From Pelodictyon luteolum (GTDB taxonomy: Bacteria > Bacteroidota > Chlorobiia > Chlorobiales > Chlorobiaceae): a DNA stretch of 64,000 nucleotides. Below are positions 33,388 through 43,343 of the stretch, piece by piece. How positions within the stretch are numbered: position 1 is the first letter of the stretch; the number at the start of each line of letters is the position of its first letter. The translations under genes were made by a program, and so were the position numbers. The DNA lies in the NCBI GenBank assembly GCA_020721225.1, contig DYNE01000005.1, forward strand, positions 1 to 64,000. Direction: 5' to 3'. A model generated the notes under the pieces. The model was not told the DNA's origin. It was given only the letters and a program-made list of their open reading frames with translations, and ran no database searches.

Positions 33388-34587
33388 ATGAAACAACTGC
33401 CGATAACACAGGAAACCGAGAAGTCTCTTTTTTTTCATAACTATGCCCGCCTGCCGATTGCCATCACGCATGGAGAAGGGTGCTGGCTTGTAAGCGACGA
33501 CGGAACCCGATATCTCGATATGATCGCCGGTATTGGCGTCAATGCTCTCGGCTACGGCGATGAAAGACTGCTGCAGGCGATCAATACTCAAGCCGCCAGG
33601 CTGATCCATGCCTCGAACCTTTTTCTGCTTCAACCGCAGTTCGACCTGGCCTCAACACTGCTCGACATATCGGGACTATCAAAAGTATTTTTCGCCAACA
33701 GCGGTACCGAAGCGATCGAAGCGGCCATCAAGCTGTCGAGAAAACGGACCGCAATGAAAGGCCACAGCGACAAGAAAGAAATTCTGTCGCTCAGCAACTG
33801 CTTTCACGGCAGAACCTATGGCGCGATGTCGCTGACCGCAAAGGCAAAGTACACTGACGGATTTGATCCGCTGCTCCCTGAAACCGGTATGGTGACCTTC
33901 AACGATATCGCTGACCTCGATGCGAAGGTGTCGGCAAAAACTGCAGCCATCTTCATCGAGGTTGTTCAGGGAGAGGGCGGAATACACTGTATCTCGGAAG
34001 CGTTTCTTGCCAGACTGGCGGAACTTCGCCAGGAGTTCGATTTTCTCATCGTTGCCGATGAAATCCAGGCGGGATGCGGAAGAACCGGCAAGTTTTTCAG
34101 TTATATGCACTTCGATATGCAGCCGGATCTGGTCTGCCTTGCAAAGCCGCTTGGCGGAGGGCTCCCGCTTGCCGCGGTACTGGGCAGCGAAAAAATGGCC
34201 GATGTTTTCAGTTACGGCAATCACGGCACCACGTTCGGAGGCAACCCGGTCGCCTGTGCGGCAGGGATTGCGATGATCGAGGCGATCCATGCCGACGGAC
34301 TTATGGAAAAAGCCGTAAAAACCGGCGAGATGATAAAGTCCGCCCTGCTGGAGCTTGCTTCACGCCATCCTCAGATCCTCGATATACGCCAGTATGGACT
34401 GATGATCGGCATAACGGTCGATAAGGAAGCAAAGACGTATGTGGAAAAAGCCCTGCAGAAACAGGTGCTTGTCAATGCGACAAGCCAGAATGTCATAAGG
34501 CTTCTTCCGCCGCTCTGCATCAGCCAGAATGAGGCACAACGCTGTATCACCGTACTCGATGAAATCCTTACCGAAGAAAACAACTGA
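33388..34587 (+). CDS. argD: Acetylornithine aminotransferase (class III PLP)
   Basis: PLP enzyme of arginine synthesis; ArgD also often serves as succinyldiaminopimelate transaminase. The 399 residues include [15 protein letters not shown], the phosphate-binding [13 protein letters not shown] near residue 108, [13 protein letters not shown] near 222 and the Schiff-base lysine in [11 protein letters not shown] near 252. The family also includes ornithine and GABA aminotransferases, but length and sequence favour ArgD. GAAGAG precedes the ATG. Overlaps the DUF3098 gene by 29 nt. Confidence 0.9.
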   Translation: MKQLPITQETEKSLFFHNYARLPIAITHGEGCWLVSDDGTRYLDMIAGIGVNALGYGDERLLQAINTQAARLIHASNLFLLQPQFDLASTLLDISGLSKVFFANSGTEAIEAAIKLSRKRTAMKGHSDKKEILSLSNCFHGRTYGAMSLTAKAKYTDGFDPLLPETGMVTFNDIADLDAKVSAKTAAIFIEVVQGEGGIHCISEAFLARLAELRQEFDFLIVADEIQAGCGRTGKFFSYMHFDMQPDLVCLAKPLGGGLPLAAVLGSEKMADVFSYGNHGTTFGGNPVACAAGIAMIEAIHADGLMEKAVKTGEMIKSALLELASRHPQILDIRQYGLMIGITVDKEAKTYVEKALQKQVLVNATSQNVIRLLPPLCISQNEAQRCITVLDEILTEENN

Positions 34588-34807
34588 AAAACCGAAGGGC
34601 AAACCGTCCATAATGCCCCTCAGCGCAATCAATTACATCATGATTGCCTGCGGGGTGGGGGTTATCGCAATGAGCTATCTGGCCATGTACCTTGAGCGGG
34701 ATGTCGACGGCTTTTTTTCGCTCTACATCAGTCCGCTCGCGCTGGTTGCCGCATATGCCTGGATTGTTTTTGCCGTTCTGTACCGCAGAAAAAAAGAAGC
34801 CTCGTAA
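34559..34807 (+). CDS. DUF3098-like small membrane protein
   Basis: An 82-residue protein with a basic N-terminal tail followed by two TM helices (about 24-41 and 54-74) and a terminal RRKKEAS. The layout (Lys/Pro-rich lead, then [18 protein letters not shown], then [17 protein letters not shown]) matches DUF3098 proteins of Bacteroidota and Chlorobiota. The start lies inside argD; an ATG at 34613 would give only the membrane part. Function unknown. Confidence 0.65.
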   Translation: MKSLPKKTTEKPKGKPSIMPLSAINYIMIACGVGVIAMSYLAMYLERDVDGFFSLYISPLALVAAYAWIVFAVLYRRKKEAS

Positions 34808-34913
34808 CTCTGCTCTTGATACCTGAAGATTCCGTCCGCCGTACGGGTTTTCGGAAAAACACGCGGAACAATAGGGCGCCAGCCCTTTATCAGCTTATTT
34901 ACCGGGAAAAAGT

Positions 34914-35627
34914 ATGGAGCAGTATGCAAGGGAATTTTATGCGAACAGGCACGAGCGTACCGTTCATTCGGCAGATACCATTCTTTCCATTCTTCTGAAG
35001 CATATTCCTGCAGTTCATTCTGCCGTAGACATCGGATGCGGTGTGGGCACCTGGCTTTCGGTGCTCAGGAAAAAAGGCGTAAAGAAAATATTGGGGGTTG
35101 ACGGGAGCTGGGTCGACATGACTCTCCTCGAAATCCCCAGGAATTCGTTCCTGCAGGCCGACCTGCAGCACTCGACGCTGCGACTCCCGGAGACCTATGA
35201 TCTTGCCATCTCTCTGGAAGTAGCCGAACACCTGCCGGAAGCTTCCGCGAAGGCATTCGTCGCGTCCCTGACATCGCTCTCCCGGCAGGTGCTCTTTTCG
35301 GCGGCAATTCCCTTTCAGGGCGGCACAGGTCACGTTAACGAGCAATGGCCGGAGTACTGGGCCGAACTTTTCGATGAAAGAGGTTATGGGGTTCATGATG
35401 TGATCAGGCCAAAAATCTGGATGGACAGCGGCATCCCTTTCTGGTACAGACAGAATACGCTGCTCTTTTCAAAACGGGATGACTCAAAAATATTTCAGCA
35501 GGCTTCCTGTAATGATACAAGACCTTCGACTCCCCTGAATCTCGTCCATCCCGACCTCTATCTCGTTCGGCTTGCAGCCGGAGCGGCAGATGAAGTCAAT
35601 CGAGCTGAAACCGTATCGGGACGGTAA
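34914..35627 (+). CDS. Class I SAM-dependent methyltransferase
   Basis: A 237-residue methyltransferase. Motif [16 protein letters not shown] lies near residue 38, an acidic motif II (VDGSW) near 64, and the [15 protein letters not shown] segment near 98. These give the UbiG/methyltransferase_11 fold. Substrate unknown. Its 3' end overlaps the convergent tonB gene by 32 nt. Confidence 0.82.
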   Translation: MEQYAREFYANRHERTVHSADTILSILLKHIPAVHSAVDIGCGVGTWLSVLRKKGVKKILGVDGSWVDMTLLEIPRNSFLQADLQHSTLRLPETYDLAISLEVAEHLPEASAKAFVASLTSLSRQVLFSAAIPFQGGTGHVNEQWPEYWAELFDERGYGVHDVIRPKIWMDSGIPFWYRQNTLLFSKRDDSKIFQQASCNDTRPSTPLNLVHPDLYLVRLAAGAADEVNRAETVSGR

Positions 35628-36411
35628 ACCAGACCTTGATCGGGCTGCCGTTCTGAATGCCCGGGTAGTATTTCGATTCCATCACCGATTTGATGGCGAC
35701 GGCATCAAATATATTGCAGTCCGCCGGCACACGCTTCATGACCTTGGCTTTTATCGCCCGGCCGTCCTCCCCTATGAGCACGCTTACGAAAACCTTTCCT
35801 TCAATTCCCGCGGTTCGGGCCATTTCAGGATAGGCGGGTTTTTTCTGGTCGAGAAAGCCAGGCATTTTTTCGCATGGAACAAACATGGGAACATCGTCAC
35901 TTGCCGATGCTCCGCCGCCCTCTCCTGAACCGGCACCTGATGCCTGGGACTGTATGGCCTGCTTGATCTCCTTCTGTGTTGCAAGTGTCTGTTCTGGCGG
36001 AGCATTGGCTTCCTTGACGCTCTTGATTTTTCCGACGTTGGGAATCGTCGGCACAACCGAAGCCGGACGGACAACAGAAGGCTCGGGTGCGGCCAGAGGC
36101 GGAGGAGGCGGAAGCTGCGTCACACTGGTTACAACCTCATAACACTCCACCATCGGTTCGTCGTCCTTGCCGGCAAAGCCTGCAAGAGAAAGAATGGAGT
36201 GCCAGTTCGCACTCACGAGCCAGAAAAGTCCGAGCAGCACAATGGCAGTAATGACTCCATGCGAAAGGAAAAGATGAGCCTGTCTGCGAAGCGTAAGGTT
36301 GCCGTAATCGATCTGGCGAAGTCTGTCGGTGTCGAGAAACTCTTCGACAAACGACCACGTGGTCGCCTTTTTAGTGGCTTCCCGATGAATGTTATCAAGT
36401 TTTGAAGACAC
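35596..36411 (-). CDS. tonB: TonB-type energy transducer
   Basis: Last gene of an exbB-exbD-exbD-tonB operon; it carries the proton-motive energy to outer-membrane receptors. About 271 residues: cytoplasmic basic/acidic lead, one TM ([18 protein letters not shown], ~60-80), a proline-rich stretch ([13 protein letters not shown]) and a linker. The C-terminal TonB domain follows ([39 protein letters not shown]). A GTG start at 36411 is preferred because AAAGGAG lies 10 nt upstream; a TTG overlapping the exbD stop (36447) is the alternative. Confidence 0.9.
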   Translation of the reverse strand: MSSKLDNIHREATKKATTWSFVEEFLDTDRLRQIDYGNLTLRRQAHLFLSHGVITAIVLLGLFWLVSANWHSILSLAGFAGKDDEPMVECYEVVTSVTQLPPPPPLAAPEPSVVRPASVVPTIPNVGKIKSVKEANAPPEQTLATQKEIKQAIQSQASGAGSGEGGGASASDDVPMFVPCEKMPGFLDQKKPAYPEMARTAGIEGKVFVSVLIGEDGRAIKAKVMKRVPADCNIFDAVAIKSVMESKYYPGIQNGSPIKVWFTVPIRFQLD

Positions 36412-36443
36412 CTGCTCGTCACTCCTTTGCTGTTGCCGAACGG

Positions 36444-36968
36444 TCAAACAGCCCTTTTAATTTCAGCTTCATCCTGATCGGTATAGTCATCGAGACTGAA
36501 ACGGTCGATTTTCATCAGGTTCAGTTCATCGATCAGGTCAACAAGATTCCTGTATTTCGCCTTTTCGCTGATTTTGACAACGATCACCATTTTTTTGTTT
36601 GCCATACTCTCTTTCCTGAGAAGTGAACGCAACTCACCGCTCAGGGCAAGCCGGTTTGCATCTCCGGAATCATAGAGGGCTATACGGCGCGGTATCTGTT
36701 CGCCCAGCGAACAGTAAGCCATACCGTCGCCGGCGAGACGGACAATCATGACATTGGTCTCGGAAACCTTTACCTCTCCGGTATCCGGAGGGATGTTGAT
36801 CTCCATGGTATTCGATTTGGCAAACGTCGTCGTCAGCATGAAAAAGGTCAACAGCAGAAATGCCACGTCCACCATTGGCGTCATATCAAGATGAAAACCG
36901 ATTCTTTTCTGCCGCTTTCTTCCTTTTTTGGCGGATCGGTTACCGTTCGGAGAGTCAACCATTCCCAT
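36444..36968 (-). CDS. exbD: ExbD/TolR family biopolymer transport protein (second copy)
   Basis: 174 residues: a basic cytoplasmic lead ([12 protein letters not shown]), then the ExbD signature [21 protein letters not shown] with the functional Asp, one TM and a periplasmic domain. It follows the first exbD by 2 nt. Tandem exbD genes are common in Bacteroidota/Chlorobiota Ton systems, where the two proteins probably form a heterodimer in the ExbB pore. Confidence 0.93.
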   Translation of the reverse strand: MGMVDSPNGNRSAKKGRKRQKRIGFHLDMTPMVDVAFLLLTFFMLTTTFAKSNTMEINIPPDTGEVKVSETNVMIVRLAGDGMAYCSLGEQIPRRIALYDSGDANRLALSGELRSLLRKESMANKKMVIVVKISEKAKYRNLVDLIDELNLMKIDRFSLDDYTDQDEAEIKRAV

Positions 36969-36970
36969 TG

Positions 36971-37504
36971 TCAGCGGACCTCCCTTTCCAGCATGGTTAT
37001 AAGATTGAAGGTCAGAAGGTTTGCTTTCTTGTAAACCTTTATTACATGATCGACTGCCGCATAATCAGCATCAGCGTCCGCACGAATGACCGGACGGAGC
37101 TTCTGGTCGGCAAACCGCGCCATGACGACAAATTTATCGAGTTCGTCCCGGCCGACCCTGAAACTCTCGGTAAGCCTGAAACTTCTGAGCGAATCACTGA
37201 CCGCGGTCGGAGTAAGACCCGCAGCCTGCAACTTGGGCTTGACTACCGAATTGAAAATCTTTTCCCGTGACTGCTGCGAGGAAACACCCATCAAAAACGT
37301 ATTGTCTCCGCTTACCGTTACCGTAAGCACGTCGGATTCAGGAAGCTTCAGCTCCGAGTGGGAAGAGGGCAGATCTATCTGAACCACTTCAGGAGGACGA
37401 AATTTGGTGGTCAGCATGAAAAAAGTGAGCAGGAGAAATGCCACATCCACCATCGGCGTCATATCGATCCGGAAACCGACTCTCTTGGCCTTGATTCTCG
37501 ACAT
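36971..37504 (-). CDS. exbD: ExbD/TolR family biopolymer transport protein (first copy)
   Basis: 177 residues with the same signature [20 protein letters not shown] at residues ~12-31, followed by a periplasmic domain (about 45-177). It starts 5 nt after exbB. The two ExbD copies share the TM segment but differ in the periplasmic part. Confidence 0.93.
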   Translation of the reverse strand: MSRIKAKRVGFRIDMTPMVDVAFLLLTFFMLTTKFRPPEVVQIDLPSSHSELKLPESDVLTVTVSGDNTFLMGVSSQQSREKIFNSVVKPKLQAAGLTPTAVSDSLRSFRLTESFRVGRDELDKFVVMARFADQKLRPVIRADADADYAAVDHVIKVYKKANLLTFNLITMLEREVR

Positions 37505-37509
37505 GGATG

Positions 37510-38256
37510 TTACTGTGTTTTACCGGTTCCAAGGGTCTGGATTATGTAGAAGGCCGCTTCGTCGATCATATAGTTGAAATGGTCGACTTTGTTGGTGAAC
37601 ACGTTGTAGGTAACGATGCCCATGATTCCACCCACAATACCGAGCGCGGTATTGAAGAGCGCTTCGGAGATACCCATCGAAAGCTGTACGGCATCGGGTG
37701 CTCCGCTTGTAGCCATGGCGGCAAAAGCACGAATCATGCCGAGCGTGGTGCCAAGAAGACCAACCATGGTCGAGATCGATGCGATGGTCGAGATAGCCAC
37801 AAGATTTTTCTCGAGGAGTGGTATCTCCATAACCGTGGCCTCTTCCACCGCTTTTTCCATTTCGCTGATCTTCTTGTCACGGTCGGTGACGTTCATGCTC
37901 ACCATTTTCCTGTACCGGTCGAGCACGGCGCGAAGCACGGCCGAGAGCGAACTCTGATGGTCGTCGCATTTCGCAATCGCTTCGTCAATGGAGCCATTCT
38001 CGATATCCTGCTTCAGGCTCTGCACAAACTGGGGAATGTTTCCTTTACCGGAAGCTTTGTTCAGCGCGATGATGCGCTCGACAATATAGGCAATCACCAT
38101 CATAATGAGCGCCATCAGCACCGATACTACCGGACCACCTTTCCATACGGCATGAAACATCGATTCCGGAGGCGTTGTGCCCATCCAGGCATAGAAACCC
38201 AGAGAAACGGCGTAGGTCACAATGATAAGCAGACCCGTAAAAAAACCCTGTTTCAT
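37510..38256 (-). CDS. exbB: ExbB/MotA/TolQ proton channel protein
   Basis: 248 residues. An N-terminal TM (FTGLLIIVTYAVSLGFYAWM), a second TM at ~40-62 with VERIIALNKA after it, a long cytoplasmic helical loop, and the paired C-terminal TMs (LVAISTIASISTMVGLLGTTLGMI, given here in part, and MGISEALFNTALGIVGGI). Forms the proton-conducting pentamer with ExbD. First gene of the operon, divergent from dnaG. Confidence 0.93.
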   Translation of the reverse strand: MKQGFFTGLLIIVTYAVSLGFYAWMGTTPPESMFHAVWKGGPVVSVLMALIMMVIAYIVERIIALNKASGKGNIPQFVQSLKQDIENGSIDEAIAKCDDHQSSLSAVLRAVLDRYRKMVSMNVTDRDKKISEMEKAVEEATVMEIPLLEKNLVAISTIASISTMVGLLGTTLGMIRAFAAMATSGAPDAVQLSMGISEALFNTALGIVGGIMGIVTYNVFTNKVDHFNYMIDEAAFYIIQTLGTGKTQ

Positions 38257-38489
38257 ATGATTACATGATAATTGATGATGACCTTTCCGTTAAACAATGG
38301 CTACTAAACCGTAAATAATGACTTCTTTTTGAAAATTACAACAAATACTCTTGCAAATACCCCGGATAAATGATTGTTAACCAGGGAATGGAAAACAGAG
38401 GCAGAGAGTACCGCTCTTGATTATTGGTGATTTTCGATTATCTACAAGAATGACAAGAAGGAGCCGTGATAACAGAGAACCGTAGAGAA

Positions 38490-40388
38490 ATGATTCCACA
38501 AAGCGTTATTGATGATATCCGTCAGCGAGTCGACATTGTCGACGTCATTTCGGATTATGTCAAACTGCAGCCGTCCGGTCGCAACTTCAAGGCTCTCTCT
38601 CCGTTCACCGAAGAAAAAACACCCTCCTTCGTTGTTTCGCCGGACAAACAGATCTACAAGTGTTTTTCGACGGGCAAGGGCGGCAATGTGTTTTCGTTTA
38701 TAATGGAAATGGAACGGGTACAGTTTCCCGAAGCGGTGGAACTCGCTGCCAAACGTGCGGGCGTCGATATCAGCCGGTTCGCGGCAAAAGAGAAAGGGGC
38801 TGGTCATGAAGAGGACAGCAGAACAGCGACACTGCGATGGGCGGCCCGACTGTTTCACCATACCCTTATGGACGAGTCCGGAAAAAAAGGGCTTGCTTAC
38901 CTTGCCGCAGAGCGGGGACTTACAGCGCAAACCATAACATCGTTCGGACTGGGCTATGCCCCGGAATCGTGGGAGCACCTGCTTGGCGAAGCGCAACGGG
39001 CAGGCATTGCGGAGAAGCAGCTTGCCGAACTCGGCCTCGTCACGGCAAACCGGCAACGGAACTCCGTGTACGATGCATTCCGAAACAGAGTCATTTTTCC
39101 CATATTTTCCGTTGGCGGCCAGGTCGTCGGTTTTGGAGGCCGAACACTGCGCAACGATCCCGATACGCCGAAGTATCTGAACTCTCCGGAAAGCAGCATG
39201 TTTGAAAAATCGAAACTGCTTTACGGCCTTCATGCAGCAAAACAGGAGATCCGGAAAACGGAAACCGCAATTCTTGTGGAAGGCTATATGGATGTACTTG
39301 CCCTGCATCAGGCGGGAATCTCCAATGCCGTCGCATCGTGCGGCACCTCACTGACCCGTCACCAGGCTAAAATCATGCAGCGATACACCTCGAGGGTACT
39401 GTTTATCTATGATGCCGATCCAGCCGGAAGAAAATCCATGATGAGCGGCATCGACATCCTGCTTTCGGAAGGAATCGTTCCGTTCGTCGTCATGCTGCCT
39501 CACGGCGATGATCCGGACAGTTTCGTCCGGCGTGAAGGCCGTGAGGCTTTTATACGATATACCGAAGAAAACCGTCTCGCTTTTCTCGATTTTCAAATCC
39601 GTTTTTTCACGGAATCAGGTGATTTCGATCAGCCGGACACCAAAGCTAAAGCCATCAGCGCGATGGGCCGAACCATCGCCCTCATTCCGGACCGGGTACG
39701 ACGGGAACTCTATATGCAGGAGCTTTCGGGAAAACTCTCCATCAGCATGCGGGCACTCCGCGAATCCGCAGGAAAAGAGAGGGCAGTAAAGGAACGATAT
39801 ACTTCGAAAGAAGAGCGTACCGTAACAGCACAATTCAGAACTCAGGATACGCGTGCGAGGGTTACCATACTGGAAAAAACCTTTCTGAAAGCCCTGCTGG
39901 AAAGCGCACTGTATGGAAACGGCGTCATTGAATTCGCCGCATCGCACGAGGAGATGCTGGAACTGCCGCATCCGGCAGCCAGGGAGATCCTTGCCCATAT
40001 GATCGAAAGGTACCGCAACGGTTCGGGCGATCCCGATGAACGGATCGATGTGGTAACGGAAATCAGCCGGTTCAAATCAACGGATGCCAGAGATCTTGCT
40101 TCCGGGCTTCTCATCGACCAACCGGTAAGCAGCAGATGGCATGAGCAGTCGAATGCCGAAAAGGAGCATGCCAGGCGGTGCCTGACGGCATTTCTCGATG
40201 CGTTTAAAAACATCATCCTTGAACCGCTTATCCGGCGAAAAGAAACGGTTACCGAAAAGCTGCGCCGTGAGGAAGACAACAATAGAGCCCTCGAACTGCA
40301 GAAAGAGATAATAGAAATCAACGCAACCATCAAAAAAACATCGGGCGATCTGGGAGCCATGATCGCCGGAATTCTCGAAGAGCGCTGA
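38490..40388 (+). CDS. dnaG: DNA primase
   Basis: Makes RNA primers for replication. ATG 38490 gives MIPQSVIDDIRQRVDIVDVI, the usual start; a GTG at 38466 has AAGGAG too close. About 632 residues: CHC2-type N-terminal domain, TOPRIM RNA-polymerase domain (EGYMDVLALHQAG near 260; YDADPAGRKSMM near 305) and a C-terminal helicase-binding domain. The zinc-finger positions are changed: LSPFTEEKTPSF replaces the usual CPFH lead and YKCFSTGKGG has one Cys only, so zinc binding is probably lost. I believe this substitution is common in Bacteroidota relatives. Confidence 0.95.
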   Translation: MIPQSVIDDIRQRVDIVDVISDYVKLQPSGRNFKALSPFTEEKTPSFVVSPDKQIYKCFSTGKGGNVFSFIMEMERVQFPEAVELAAKRAGVDISRFAAKEKGAGHEEDSRTATLRWAARLFHHTLMDESGKKGLAYLAAERGLTAQTITSFGLGYAPESWEHLLGEAQRAGIAEKQLAELGLVTANRQRNSVYDAFRNRVIFPIFSVGGQVVGFGGRTLRNDPDTPKYLNSPESSMFEKSKLLYGLHAAKQEIRKTETAILVEGYMDVLALHQAGISNAVASCGTSLTRHQAKIMQRYTSRVLFIYDADPAGRKSMMSGIDILLSEGIVPFVVMLPHGDDPDSFVRREGREAFIRYTEENRLAFLDFQIRFFTESGDFDQPDTKAKAISAMGRTIALIPDRVRRELYMQELSGKLSISMRALRESAGKERAVKERYTSKEERTVTAQFRTQDTRARVTILEKTFLKALLESALYGNGVIEFAASHEEMLELPHPAAREILAHMIERYRNGSGDPDERIDVVTEISRFKSTDARDLASGLLIDQPVSSRWHEQSNAEKEHARRCLTAFLDAFKNIILEPLIRRKETVTEKLRREEDNNRALELQKEIIEINATIKKTSGDLGAMIAGILEER

Positions 40389-40420
40389 GTGAACGCGCAG
40401 TGGTGCGGCACGAAAAGAAA

Positions 40421-40442
40421 AAGCCGCCCCGAAAGACGGCTG
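40421..40442 (-). terminator. Probable terminator of glyA
   Basis: AGCCG/CGGCT stem with a short loop, preceded on the plus strand by AAAAGAAAAA so that the minus-strand transcript ends in U-rich sequence. It lies about 30 nt after the glyA stop and also faces the end of dnaG. Confidence 0.5.
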
Positions 40443-40472
40443 TTTCACGACAAAGAACCCCACATACCCCGA

Positions 40473-41798
40473 TCAGGGGTTTACGCCGTATCCTTCAAGC
40501 GGATAAGCTAAACAGAGCTCCCTGATTTCATGCCGTACAGTACGGCATATATCTTCTATTCCGACGGAATCGGCCGATGAAATAACCCGATCAATCAGAC
40601 CGGCGACCGTCCGGCTGTCGTTTTCGGTCATCCCGCGAGTGGTCATGGCCGCAGTACCGATCCTGATACCGCTGGTTACGAAAGGCGATTTATCGTCAAA
40701 CGGAACCATATTCTTGTTAACCGTTATGCCTGCCTCGTGCAGCAGATTTTCCGCCACCTTGCCGTTAACCTCCTTGTTGCGCAGATCGAGCAGCATGAGA
40801 TGGTTTTTGGTACCTCCACTGACGATATTATAGCCGAGACCGGCAAAACTTTCGGCCATTGCTGCGGCATTTTTTCTGACCTGCACGGCATACTCCCTGA
40901 ATGCCGGCTGCAGCGCCTCACCGAAGGCAACGGCCTTTCCCGCTATGATGTGCATGAGCGGACCGCCCTGAATACCCGGCATCACTTCGGCATCCATAAC
41001 CTCCGACATCATTTTAACCCTCGATCCGGTTTTGGTCTTGATGGTAATGCCGAGAGGGTTTTCAAAGTCGCTGCCCATCATGATCATGCCGCCTCTGGGA
41101 CCGCGGAGCGTCTTGTGGGTGGTCGTGGTAACGAAATGACAGTGCGGCATGGGGTCGCTGAGCAGTCCGGCGGCAATCAGACCTGCAGGATGGGCAATAT
41201 CGGCCATCAGAAGCGCACCGACCTTGTCGGCAACATCCCTGAATGCCTTGAAATCAAACCCCTGCGAGTAGGCGCTCGCACCGCAGATGATGAGTTTTGG
41301 GCGAACCTCAAGCGCCAGCTCTTCGACGCGGTTCATGTCGATGCAGCCGGTCTCGCGATCGACTCCGTAGGAGTGAGCATCAAAAAGCTGTCCTGAAAAG
41401 TTCACCGGGCTCCCGTGGGTAAGATGACCTCCATGCGAGAGATCGAGGCCCATAATGCGGTCACCCGGCTTGAGCACCGAAAAAAGCACCGCCATGTTGG
41501 CGCTCGAACCGGAATGCGGCTGAACGTTTACATACTGGCAGCCGAAAAGTTTTTTTGCACGGTCGCGGGCAAGATTTTCAGCAATATCGACAAACTCGCA
41601 CCCGCCGTAATAGCGCTTTCCGGGATAACCCTCGGCATATTTATTGGTCATAAGCGAGCCGCAGGCCTGCATGACAGCCCGGCTGGTGAAGTTTTCAGAT
41701 GCAATAAGTTCGAGGGTTTCCGTCTGTCGCAGCGTCTCGCCGGCAATTGCCTCGAAAACCTCTTTATCCTGCATCTTAAGGATTTGGGTATCCATCAT
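40473..41798 (-). CDS. glyA: Serine hydroxymethyltransferase
   Basis: PLP enzyme interconverting serine and glycine with tetrahydrofolate. The 441 residues include [27 protein letters not shown], the [11 protein letters not shown] loop and the PLP lysine in [15 protein letters not shown] (near 230). Length is slightly above the E. coli protein (417). Followed on the same strand after ribBA by 29 nt, so the two may share a transcript (ribBA first). Confidence 0.96.
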   Translation of the reverse strand: MMDTQILKMQDKEVFEAIAGETLRQTETLELIASENFTSRAVMQACGSLMTNKYAEGYPGKRYYGGCEFVDIAENLARDRAKKLFGCQYVNVQPHSGSSANMAVLFSVLKPGDRIMGLDLSHGGHLTHGSPVNFSGQLFDAHSYGVDRETGCIDMNRVEELALEVRPKLIICGASAYSQGFDFKAFRDVADKVGALLMADIAHPAGLIAAGLLSDPMPHCHFVTTTTHKTLRGPRGGMIMMGSDFENPLGITIKTKTGSRVKMMSEVMDAEVMPGIQGGPLMHIIAGKAVAFGEALQPAFREYAVQVRKNAAAMAESFAGLGYNIVSGGTKNHLMLLDLRNKEVNGKVAENLLHEAGITVNKNMVPFDDKSPFVTSGIRIGTAAMTTRGMTENDSRTVAGLIDRVISSADSVGIEDICRTVRHEIRELCLAYPLEGYGVNP

Positions 41799-41827
41799 GG
41801 TATCGGTTCCTTTTTCTTTCGGATAGT

Positions 41828-43111
41828 TTACAGGTTATTCTGTTCTTTTTTCAATTTTTCAGCCACCATCTGATCGTAATATGGCTGTTCGTTGGCACAG
41901 GAACAGCCGATCATGTGGCCCATCTTGTCCCGCTTGGTTTCAAGATAGTTTCTGTTGACCTGATTCGGAGCGATTTCAAGCGATACCCGTTCAACAATCT
42001 CGAGACCATACCCTTCAAGACCGACAATTTTTTTCGGGTTGTTGGTCAGGAGCCTCATTTTCTGAACACCGAGATCCTTGAGAATCTGCGCCCCGATACC
42101 GTAATCACGAAGATCGGCCTTGAAGCCAAGCTTTTCATTGGCCTCGACGGTATCGAATCCTTCGTCCTGCAGATTATACGCTTTCAGCTTGTTAATGAGC
42201 CCTATGCCGCGCCCTTCCTGCATCAGATAGACAAGCACGCCGCGCCCTTCATGTTCGATCATCCTGAGTGCCGAAGCAAGCTGATTGCCGCAATCACAGC
42301 GAAGCGAAGAAAAGGTATCGCCGGTAGCGCATTGCGAATGCACTCGTACAAGCACCGGTTCACCGGTGGTGACATCTCCTTTGACGAAGGCCATATGGTT
42401 CTGATCGTCGGTGAACGATTCATAGGCGATAAGACGAAAATCTCCATGAAGGGTGGGAAGACTTGATTCGACGGCGCGATGAACAAGCTTGCTGCGCTGC
42501 ATCTGATAAGCTACCAGATCCTTGATGGTAATAAGTTTCATCCCGAACTTATCCCTGATTCTCATCAATTCGGGCAGACGAGCCATGCTGCCGTCTTCAT
42601 GAAGAATTTCACAGAGCAGACCGGCGGGATTGCATCCGGCAAGACGGGCAAGATCAACGGCCGCCTCTGTATGGCCAACACGCCGAAGCACGCCTCCCTC
42701 CATGGCCCTGAGCGGAAAAATATGGCCGGGACGCGAGAAATCATCAGCCTTGCAGCCGGGATTGGCCAGCATTTTTATTGCCATGGTTCTGTCGAAAACC
42801 GAAATGCCGGTCGTCACGCCTTCGGCTATGGCATCGACGGAAACCGTAAAATTGGTTTCATGCTGGGAAGTATTTCTCTGAACCATGGGGTCAAGCTGCA
42901 ACTCCCTGGCGCGATCCATCGTAACGGCGACACAGAGCAATCCGCGCGCCTCTCTGGTGATAAAATTCACCATTTCAGTTGTCACGTGATCGGCCGCAGC
43001 AATGAAATCGCCTTCATCCTCACGATCCTCATCATCGATTACAATGATCATCCGTCCCTGCCGGATATCGTCAAGAGCCTCATCGATCGTATCGAATTTC
43101 ATGTTATCCAT
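41828..43111 (-). CDS. ribBA: Bifunctional DHBP synthase / GTP cyclohydrolase II
   Basis: Riboflavin biosynthesis. The N-terminal half is 3,4-dihydroxy-2-butanone 4-phosphate synthase ([11 protein letters not shown] acidic loop near 25; [14 protein letters not shown]-like segment; [14 protein letters not shown]). The C-terminal half is GTP cyclohydrolase II with the zinc motif [18 protein letters not shown] near residue 265 and [16 protein letters not shown]. 427 residues, all motifs present. No FMN riboswitch is evident in the short upstream region, which is divergent from carB. Confidence 0.96.
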   Translation of the reverse strand: MDNMKFDTIDEALDDIRQGRMIIVIDDEDREDEGDFIAAADHVTTEMVNFITREARGLLCVAVTMDRARELQLDPMVQRNTSQHETNFTVSVDAIAEGVTTGISVFDRTMAIKMLANPGCKADDFSRPGHIFPLRAMEGGVLRRVGHTEAAVDLARLAGCNPAGLLCEILHEDGSMARLPELMRIRDKFGMKLITIKDLVAYQMQRSKLVHRAVESSLPTLHGDFRLIAYESFTDDQNHMAFVKGDVTTGEPVLVRVHSQCATGDTFSSLRCDCGNQLASALRMIEHEGRGVLVYLMQEGRGIGLINKLKAYNLQDEGFDTVEANEKLGFKADLRDYGIGAQILKDLGVQKMRLLTNNPKKIVGLEGYGLEIVERVSLEIAPNQVNRNYLETKRDKMGHMIGCSCANEQPYYDQMVAEKLKKEQNNL

Positions 43112-43343
43112 ATTGGTAATGACACCGTTTTCAAAACAGATTATTTCAATAAAACAGTGTAATGTAAAAAAATTCCGGAACCGGTGACAGTTTCACCGTC
43201 AATGAACCGGAGAGGAAGAAACGCATCCGGCCGCTTTGAGAAAAACGGGCATTTTTTATCTTTCCGATGGTTTTTTATCCTCCGCTGAATTGTTACTTTA
43301 GATGACAATGGTATCCTGAAGCATTTACAACTATCGAGACTGC

